64,000 nt of DNA from Triplophysa rosa (taxonomy: Eukaryota > Chordata > Actinopteri > Cypriniformes > Nemacheilidae), in the NCBI RefSeq assembly GCF_024868665.1, contig NC_079891.1:18561182-18625181 (forward strand), read 5' to 3'. The translations under genes were made by a program, and so were the position numbers. The notes under the pieces were generated by a model. That model was given only the letters and a program-made list of their open reading frames with translations. It was not told the DNA's origin and did not search any database. Shown one piece after another: positions 27,301 to 64,000 of this stretch. The stretch's first letter is position 1. Every line of letters starts with the position of its first letter.

Positions 27301-27861
27301 TCAACGATGTTTGGAACAGAATCGCCCAATCAAATGCTGTCATCTATGAAAAGGTGAGGAACAAAACTTGCATTCTAAACATGCCCTAAACCCTCTTACG
27401 ACTGACATTGATCTATCTGATGTCCTTAACTAAAGGTGTTTATCGATATTTACTATGCATGTTTAAACTGATACAAATGTACATCTATACTATGGGATAT
27501 CCTGTAATTACTGTAATTTGCAGGTTCTAAGTAATTCTGTTGTGAAGACATCGGACAACAGCACCCCCCTCCCATATACTTCTCTGGTATCATTATCATA
27601 TATTTAAACTCTCAATGCTTTCTCTTCACGGTGCAGGTCTTCCGGTGTCTTCCTCTGGACTCCATTCGCAACTTGCGTGAGTTAATGGAGCACAGGAAAG
27701 CTGAAAACGTCAGCCTCGTTGACCCGGAGAAAGCCGGACAAGAACTCCAGGCCGTCAGGGGCATCCTGGTCCATTTCCCGTTGCACTTTCTGTGCGGGGA
27801 GAACCTGCTCCCACCACTTAAAAGCAAAGAAGGAATGGTTCCTACGGAGGTGTGGACATAG
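9285..27861 (+). CDS. pld2: Phospholipase D2, complete, 24 coding exons
   Basis: The enzyme hydrolyses phosphatidylcholine to phosphatidic acid and choline at membranes. Exons: 9285-9390, 15895-16022, 16169-16311, 16415-16508, 16795-16860, 17128-17186, 17293-17427, 19393-19503, 19935-20078, 20407-20490, 21118-21196, 21487-21597, 22015-22203, 22514-22676, 22902-23020, 23407-23520, 23615-23719, 24651-24739, 25058-25171, 25602-25651, 25853-25987, 26135-26288, 27236-27353, 27637-27861. All junctions are GT-AG and all phases agree, giving 944 residues (human PLD2 has 933). Order: PX domain (about 45-180), PH domain (about 190-312), HKD1 (H438, K440, D445), HKD2 (H766, K768, D773) and the C-terminal EVWT. 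The short linker after HKD1, without the long PLD1 loop, and the neighbour mink1 favour PLD2. An in-frame stop at 9255 precedes the start. Exon 1 is the least certain. Confidence 0.93.
9512..10220. mobile_element. hAT element, TAGGGCTGTCACG family, copy 1
   Basis: The termini TAGGGCTGTCACGATTA and its inverse enclose 709 bp, flanked by a perfect 8-bp duplication ATGACTAG (9504-9511 and 10221-10228). The interior is non-coding. A second copy of the same family, in the opposite orientation, lies at 36625-37363 in mink1. Confidence 0.92.
10503..10565 (+). repeat. tRNA-like fragment with a perfect B box
   Basis: A sequence with A-box-like 'tggtgtagtgag' and an exact B box GGTTCGAATCC at 10541-10551 sits inside the hAT element. 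I could not fold a convincing acceptor stem, so I regard it as the head of a decayed SINE rather than a functional tRNA gene. Confidence 0.4.
10803..12261. mobile_element. hAT element nested in another hAT
   Basis: The ends are TATGGATGGGTACCG and, inverted, TAGGGATGGGTATCG. The 8-bp duplication ACTGCGAC is perfect (10795-10802 and 12262-12269). Subterminal 'ggtatcgata' motifs occur at both ends, as in other non-autonomous fish hATs. It carries a third, palindromic element at 11222-11766. Confidence 0.9.
11222..11766. mobile_element. Palindromic MITE with TA flanks, third level of nest
   Basis: The ends read CGCCCTTTTCACA and its inverse, followed by 'gacgtcac' near both ends and further matching subterminal blocks ('gcagtgtatcat'). 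A TA dinucleotide flanks each side (11220-11221 and 11767-11768). A GAA triplet run (about 11299-11334) lies inside; the lysine-rich open frame over it is a by-product. Confidence 0.75.
15895..17186 (+). other. pld2: pld2 exons 2-6: PX domain
   Basis: These five exons encode roughly residues 36-199. The PX fold is recognisable from '[10 protein letters not shown]' (end of exon 2), '[15 protein letters not shown]' and '[17 protein letters not shown]' (exon 3) and '[11 protein letters not shown]' (exon 5). In the PLD1/PLD2 family this domain binds phosphoinositides and regulators. The Pro/Arg-rich linker in exon 4 is shorter than in mammals. Confidence 0.9.
17428..18698 (+). other. pld2 intron 7, unannotated part
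   Basis: This 1.3-kb AT-rich stretch contains no exon that fits the splice phase of exons 7 and 8. The open frame at 17951-18250 has no family resemblance and ends without a splice context, so I see nothing to annotate. Confidence 0.45.
18699..18905. mobile_element. Short MITE with 13-bp inverted ends
   Basis: The ends are CCAGTTGCATAAA and its exact inverse, with further inverted matches inside ('cttagactagtctta' and 'taagacacagtcttaa'). No target duplication is clear, so the superfamily is undecided. The element is non-coding. Confidence 0.75.
19020..19270. repeat. Cluster of 'accatggttttactacagt' inverted motifs
   Basis: The motif and its inverse ('actgtagtaaaaccatggt') occur at least six times in both orientations within 250 bp, making the region able to form several alternative hairpins. 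It is a decayed palindromic MITE of a type frequent in cyprinid introns. Confidence 0.7.
19650..19930. repeat. 'ggggacc' repeat with a TG microsatellite tail
   Basis: Blocks 'cagtggggacc', 'tggggaccaaaattgaggtcccca' and 'tgtccccacggag' mark a dispersed teleost repeat; a short TG run follows at about 19913-19928, ending only 6 bp before pld2 exon 9 starts. It supplies part of the polypyrimidine region of that acceptor. Confidence 0.65.
20118..20320. mobile_element. MITE with 'ggtaacacttta'-type ends
   Basis: The left arm (GGTTATACTTTATT then 'cagtgcccgtgttaca') and the inverted right arm (GGTAACACTTTATT then 'cggtgcccttgttaca') match over about 30 bp. The element lies in pld2 intron 9. A related element is at 23102-23387. 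Confidence 0.75.
20407..22676 (+). other. pld2: pld2 exons 10-14: first catalytic half with HKD1
   Basis: Exon 10 carries 'EEIFITDWW', exon 12 '[17 protein letters not shown]', and exon 13 the first HKD motif HEKMVSID (H438, K440, D445) followed by '[12 protein letters not shown]'. Exon 14 encodes a short acidic linker and '[13 protein letters not shown]'. In PLDs the two HKD motifs come together to form one active site, with a histidine as the nucleophile. The linker is too short to be the PLD1 loop. Confidence 0.93.
20571..21011. mobile_element. TTAA-type 'gttcaccc' MITE with internal extra sequence
   Basis: The element starts TTAAAGGGATAGTTCACC and ends 'cctttaa', with TTAA at both borders. 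It has the family marks 'cctgtatgactttcttct' and 'aaaagaagat'. It lies in pld2 intron 10. Confidence 0.75.
23102..23387. mobile_element. MITE with 'ggtaacact' ends in pld2 intron 15
   Basis: The left arm has GGTAACACT and 'tagttaatgcattagctaac'; the right arm, inverted, has GGTAACGCTTTA and 'ttaatccattagctaacatt'. The arms pair over most of the 286 bp. It ends 19 bp before the acceptor of exon 16, so the branch point of that intron may lie inside the element. Confidence 0.75.
23720..24228 (+). other. pld2 intron 17, left part
   Basis: This is AT-rich intronic sequence without a recognisable exon or repeat border. A SINE follows at 24229, and the 270 bases after it (24379-24650) hold nothing I recognise. 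Confidence 0.4.
24229..24378 (+). mobile_element. Short tRNA-derived SINE
   Basis: The A box TGGCTCAGTGG (24240-24250) and B box GGTTCAATCCC (24284-24294) are near-consensus, spaced as in a tRNA. The tail has 'taagtcgctttgcataaaagcgtctg', a motif common to cyprinid SINE 3' ends. It is a different family from the SINE at 1425. Confidence 0.8.
25197..25516. mobile_element. TTAA-type 'gttcaccc' hairpin MITE
   Basis: TTAA occurs at both borders. The arms ('ttcacccaaaaatgaaaatt' and its inverse) pair along nearly the whole 320 bp. It lies in pld2 intron 19, within 90 bp of exon 20. Confidence 0.85.
26289..27235 (+). other. pld2 intron 22
   Basis: This 947-bp AT-rich intron has no repeat border I recognise and no additional exon fitting the phase 1 splice site of exon 22. 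Confidence 0.5.
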
Positions 27862-29690
27862 CAGGGAGGAGTCGAGTAGGCTATCAAACAGTGCGATTTA
27901 GTGTGAAACCCACGATGAAAAATAAACAAGTGTCACACATTATCAAAACTAATTGAGATGGAAGCCACAACATTTGTCTTTGGGTCTGATTTGGACTACA
28001 GTAATAGTCTCAGACCACTAACCACAGTACAATGTACTAACATGTGATAATGTTGTACGAGAATATAAACATATTATGTCAGAAGTACATAATGCAAATG
28101 ATATTAAAACCCACAATGAAGTAACATTCAGGTAAAATAAAATTTACCTAGATGTTTTCTAATGGCCATGTACTAACACAAGATAATGTATAAGAATATA
28201 AACGCATAGTGCACTTGGCAAATTATATGAAAATAACAATGAAATAACTTTAATTTCATTATATGACTGAAATAACAGATGTTCTCAAATGCCCCTAATG
28301 GGCATGAATGTAATGTCCCGAGTATTTAAAATGGCGATAATGTAAAGTGCTGCATATTAAGGGCAGAATAAGGAGAGAGGAAGGAAAAGCGAGAGAGAGG
28401 AGTATTTTTGATGACCAAGGAACAGAACGTACATTTATTGTTGCAAATGTGTGTGTGGGCAGACGGCATCGCTTTACCTTCTTTTCCCTCTCTTGCGTGC
28501 ACTACAGTACTACACCTCTCAATGCAGTGGCAGCAAATCTGTCAGAACATTTGTGGTTGTTATGGTGACTGGTATAAAGAGCTGACTTGGTCTTGGCTGC
28601 TGAGAGAGATGGAGAGAACGGACGAAAGAGAGAGGAGATTGCCAAGGAAGAAAAATAGATAAACCGTAAATCTGAGAGACCTGGCAAGCAAGGATAAGGG
28701 AAGTGGTGGTATACTTGGACAGGTAGATGATGTAATGTTTTTTGAAAGAGGTAGAGGGAGGGGTTGTGGGGGGAAGAAGGTGGGGAAGTAAACATTGAGG
28801 TTTTCGGGGGGAGTCTCTGCTCAACATTTATCACCCCCCCTTATCTCCATGACAACCAGGAGAATTTTTTGTTATGTAATAATGTCAGCGGTTCAGAACA
28901 TTCCACTTTCTGCTTTCGGAGGGGGTGTCGAAACAAGTGGAGCAGAGTGAAGGACAGAAACGCAAAGCTAATTTTGTCAATGTCCCATTTTAACATTGCT
29001 AATATTCATGTGTAAATGTAAAATAGTGCTAAATTATACTATATATAATGTTATTACTTTATGGGACCTGCTTTGAATATGAAGAAACCACTAGATATAT
29101 AAGCATGATAATACTGTCATATTCCACATTAAGCAATCATGTTTGTTTTTTATAAACGGATACATTTTACAAATCACTGTCTTTATATGCTTTCAAACAT
29201 TTTAATGTATCAATCTGCTTATGCATATTTTTACATTTTTCATGTAAGTAGAATATGCTTTATTTAGAAAGCATGCAAAACTGTTGAAAAACACTTGAAT
29301 TAAAATCAATCTTGATTAACAACCTTTGTGTGTTATTAAAACTTCAAACCTGGATATACGTGACGGCGCACAAATCATTCTATAGGGTGTATAAATACTG
29401 TATGGTGGGTTTTATCCTGACACCACCTGTCTCCATTGTGACTAGCTCACTCAGGTAGTTTGTCCCTGTTGAAGCACCGTAGCACTTCAACAGCCCAGGA
29501 AGACATGAGTGAGAAGTATGGGAGGAGAGGGGAAAAAAAGAAAACGCTTGGAAAATAGAGTACTGTGTGAATTCTTGCATGGAGGGGACGTCACAGCCCG
29601 ACCACAGCGAGCAGAAGTAGAAATAGGATCATACCTAGACAGTGAAGTTGAATCTGAAACATCAAAACATAACACATTACACCAAACGGA
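27862..29690. other. pld2 3' flank and pld2-mink1 intergenic region
   Basis: A polyadenylation hexamer AATAAA at 27921 lies 60 bp after the pld2 stop and is the likeliest cleavage signal. The rest is AT-rich with a purine-rich block (about 28360-28800, 'gagagagagg' and 'gggggggaagaagg'), and no open frame with recognisable homology. The two genes are head-to-tail, so mink1 regulatory elements probably lie here. Confidence 0.55.
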
Positions 29691-29699
29691 CAAAGTTGA

Positions 29700-29830
29700 T
29701 GTCTAAAAGTCTCGGGGCGACTCCTTACAGAATAATCGCATCGTAATATTTGTGCGTCGTGACCATCGCTCGCTCGCTGGGATAAAAGGCCCGCGGTCTG
29801 AAAACAAGGGGCTGTTTATGATTTCCCGTT
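29700..29830 (+). promoter_or_regulatory. Candidate mink1 core promoter
   Basis: Base composition changes to CG-richer sequence, with 'tctcggggcgactcc', 'cgctcgctcgctgg' and 'cccgcggtctg'. A TATA-like GATAAAAGG is at 29781-29789, about 0.9 kb upstream of the mink1 start codon. This is an inference from composition and position; initiation is not shown. Confidence 0.45.
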
Positions 29831-30695
29831 CTTCCCCCTCTCTCTCTCCGACAAATCGGCGGAGGTTTTGCGCACAACCGGGAGGCGCCGCTGACTGACG
29901 GCAGGAGAGAATGAAAGTTTGCCAGGCGGGCGGAATATTATTCGACGTAAACGCTTCTTGTTTTTGACGTAGGGATCGCGCAGTTCAATCTGATACGCGT
30001 TTTAGAGACTTCTGAAAACTGCGGGCATTTGTTAAGGCGAGCAGTGACATCGAAATCCAGTTAGAAATCCTGTTTAAGGCGTGTGCGTGGGTTGCGCCGA
30101 ACATGAAGGTTGTGGCAGATTGACGCGGATATCACGAGCGCTGCTGTTTGGGAGATAGGCTTCTCAAACGTCTACCTTTCTATCCACATATTTCGGATTA
30201 TACTGCTCGTTAATATATAAATCAAGTGTTTTTCACTGTGGTACGATTGGTTTAGTTTACGCAGTGCTGCCAGAATGAGTGTAGAGAGGGAGCGCAGTGT
30301 GGCACATCTGATCGGATCCAAGCGGCACTTCAAGCTCATGTAAATGTCGCTATGCAATCTTTAGGATTATAGGCTAAACCTCAAGCATTTATCATCTATA
30401 AATGCTCGCGAGGCTGTCGAACATCGTCTGCTAACGTTCGTATGAAGAACAGGACCACTTGGCCCTGAAGAACCTCTTGTTCTCCGGTAAAAAAATATTT
30501 TTATGGGCAGAAATCCTGCAGCTGTTTTCGCACTCGGTTAAACTGGCGGCGGCGGGGACGAGCCAAATGTTTCTCCGGGAAGCTTACAAGTTTTTATGAA
30601 CCGTCCGTTGAAATAAACATTGTGAAAAGCAAATCACAATAAAAGTACGGAGTACGTGTTTTTAATCGTCGCTACCTTCAGGGACTGCTCTGAAA
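29831..30695 (+). other. Presumed mink1 5' leader
   Basis: The CG-richer leader includes several upstream ATGs, for example a six-codon frame ATG...TGA at 30102, so translation may be restrained by upstream frames. An in-frame stop at 30663-30665 shows the coding region begins at 30696 unless an intron lies in the leader. Confidence 0.5.
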
Positions 30696-62885
<32,190 letters not shown>

Positions 62886-63018
62886 GTGTGGTCATTGTTT
62901 GTACTGCTTGTATGATTAACTACTTGATATTGATTTGTTTTAAAGCGGCAGCCCATTTCTTTTGCCTCTCTATGGCCATCTCTGTTTGAAACACAAAATT
63001 GCAGGTTACTTGACATAT

Positions 63019-63375
63019 TTAAAGGAACAGTTCACCCAAAAATGAAAATACTGTATTTATTTACTCACCCTCAAATTGTTCCAAAGATAGATATTTGGAA
63101 GGATGCTTGTAACCAAACAGTTCTTGGCCACCATTGAGTACCATAGTAGGAATACATTTTTTTGTTCTGTTAAACGCGAAAGAAGATATTTGGAAGAATG
63201 TGGGAAAGCAAACCGTTCTTGAGTTCATTTGCCAACCATTGTAATTTGTCCTACCATGGTATCAGTGGTAGCCAAGAACTGTTTGGTTACAAGCATTCTT
63301 CCAAATATCTTTCTCTGTGTTCATCAGAACAAAGACATTTATACAGATTTTGAACAATGTCCAAATTGACTTTCA
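63019..63375. mobile_element. TTAA-type 'gttcaccc' MITE, right end eroded
   Basis: The left border TTAAAGGAACAGTTCACCC is complete; the middle contains two repeated blocks ('agatatttggaag'), and the right end is lost near 63375. Confidence 0.75.
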
Positions 63376-63419
63376 TCTGAAAAGAGGACTTTAGACCACT
63401 GAGCAACAGTCCAGTTCTT

Positions 63420-63990
63420 TTTCTCCTTAGCCTAGGTGAGACGCTTCATATGTTGTTTCTGGTTCGGGAGTGGCTTGGTTCTAGGAATGTGACAGCTGTA
63501 GCCCATTTCCTTAAGACGTCTGTGTGGAGTGACTCTTGATGCGTTGACTCCAGCCTTTAGTCCACTCCTTGTGAAGCTCACCCAAGATCTTGAAACGGCT
63601 TTTCCTAACAATACAGACAAGTTGAAGGCCGCTATCAAAGCAACCTGGGTTTCAATAACGCCTCGGCAGTGCCACAGGCTGTTCGCCTCCATGCCACGCC
63701 GCATTTATGCAGTTATTCGTGCTAAAGGAGCCCCAACCAAATATTGAGTGCATAGTTGAACTTTGGAGATCTTGAACATTTCTGTTTTGTAAATCATTTT
63801 TTGATTCATCTTTGAGAAAATATTCGATTTTTTTGAGATGCAGAATTTTCTATTTTTCTAAGCTGTAAGTCGTAACCATCAGAATTAAAACAAAAAACTA
63901 TTATAAAAGAATATTTCACTTTGTGTGGAATGAATCTAGAATATAGGAAAGCTTGTTTTTTTTTACAAAAAATAAAGAACTTTTCCATGA
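63420..63990. pseudogene. Rearranged Tc1/mariner-like transposase remnant
   Basis: On the minus strand 63432-63600 encodes 'GVNASRVTPHRRLKEMGY' and 'PRTKPLPNQKQHMKRLT', an N-terminal helix-turn-helix region of a Tc1-like transposase. On the plus strand 63610-63747 encodes 'LKAAIKATWVSITPRQCHRL' and 'SMPRRIYAVIRAKGAPTKY' then stop, the C-terminus of the same family. The two halves point away from each other and the DDE catalytic core is missing, so the copy is dead. The tail (63780-64000) is AT-rich and looks like a Tc1 3' end. Confidence 0.75.
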
Positions 63991-64000
63991 TATTCACATT

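Larger units (their letters stand above)
25058..27861 (+). other. pld2: pld2 exons 19-24: second catalytic half with HKD2 and C-terminus
   Basis: Exon 19 has '[12 protein letters not shown]' and '[10 protein letters not shown]', exon 21 '[11 protein letters not shown]' and the second HKD motif HSKALIAD (H766, K768, D773), and exon 22 '[17 protein letters not shown]'. The last exon encodes '[16 protein letters not shown]' and ends EVWT-stop; this C-terminal tetrapeptide is invariant in mammalian PLD1/2 and needed for activity there. Confidence 0.94.

Noticed and set aside
27612..27929. Minus-strand open frame over the last pld2 exon
   Set aside because: It is the antisense shadow of a well-supported coding exon, with no own homology.

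Overview
The window is vertebrate nuclear DNA, most likely from a cyprinid or other cypriniform teleost. It holds two intron-rich protein genes, both on the + strand, in an AT-rich background crowded with DNA transposons: hAT elements with perfect 8-bp target duplications, TTAA-flanked hairpin MITEs, CACTC-ended elements, Tc1/mariner remnants and tRNA-derived SINEs. This repeat mixture is typical of cyprinid genomes. The species itself cannot be read from the sequence.

Layout. Positions 1-9250 have no host gene; they hold a MITE split by a 4.9-kb CACTC-ended element that carries a SINE, a dead hAT transposase and another hAT, followed by further hAT and hairpin elements. Positions 9285-27861 hold a complete 24-exon phospholipase D2 gene (pld2; 944 codons, all splice phases consistent, both HKD motifs and the conserved C-terminal EVWT). 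About 2.8 kb downstream lies the 5' end of misshapen-like kinase 1 (mink1): promoter/5' leader near 29700-30695, start codon at 30696, then 24 exon positions up to 62885 encoding the Ste20/GCK-IV kinase domain, the Gln/Glu-rich coiled coil and the Pro/Ser-rich middle region. The C-terminal citron-homology (CNH) exons lie beyond the right edge. PLD2 followed by MINK1 in the same orientation is also the human 17p13 order, which supports both names.

The genes are not an operon. PLD2 makes phosphatidic acid at membranes; MINK1 is a MAP4K-type kinase in JNK, Rap2 and cytoskeletal signalling. Their adjacency is conserved synteny, not evidence of a joint pathway.

Most notable: (i) the two mink1 exons carrying the kinase hinge and HRD catalytic loop occur twice, letter for letter, in an 893-bp insertion built from two pieces of the neighbouring sequence, so that joining both pairs would shift the frame; (ii) a three-deep nest of transposons in mink1 intron 2, with one hAT inserted inside the first bases of another's terminal repeat; (iii) a hAT MITE ending 38 bp before the acceptor of the exon carrying the catalytic lysine; (iv) a 24-nt microexon and a MAP4K4-type coiled-coil exon in mink1; (v) a 4.9-kb insertion whose empty site is preserved in a sister repeat copy in the same window. 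I found no prokaryotic-type system, CRISPR array, rRNA or confident functional tRNA gene.
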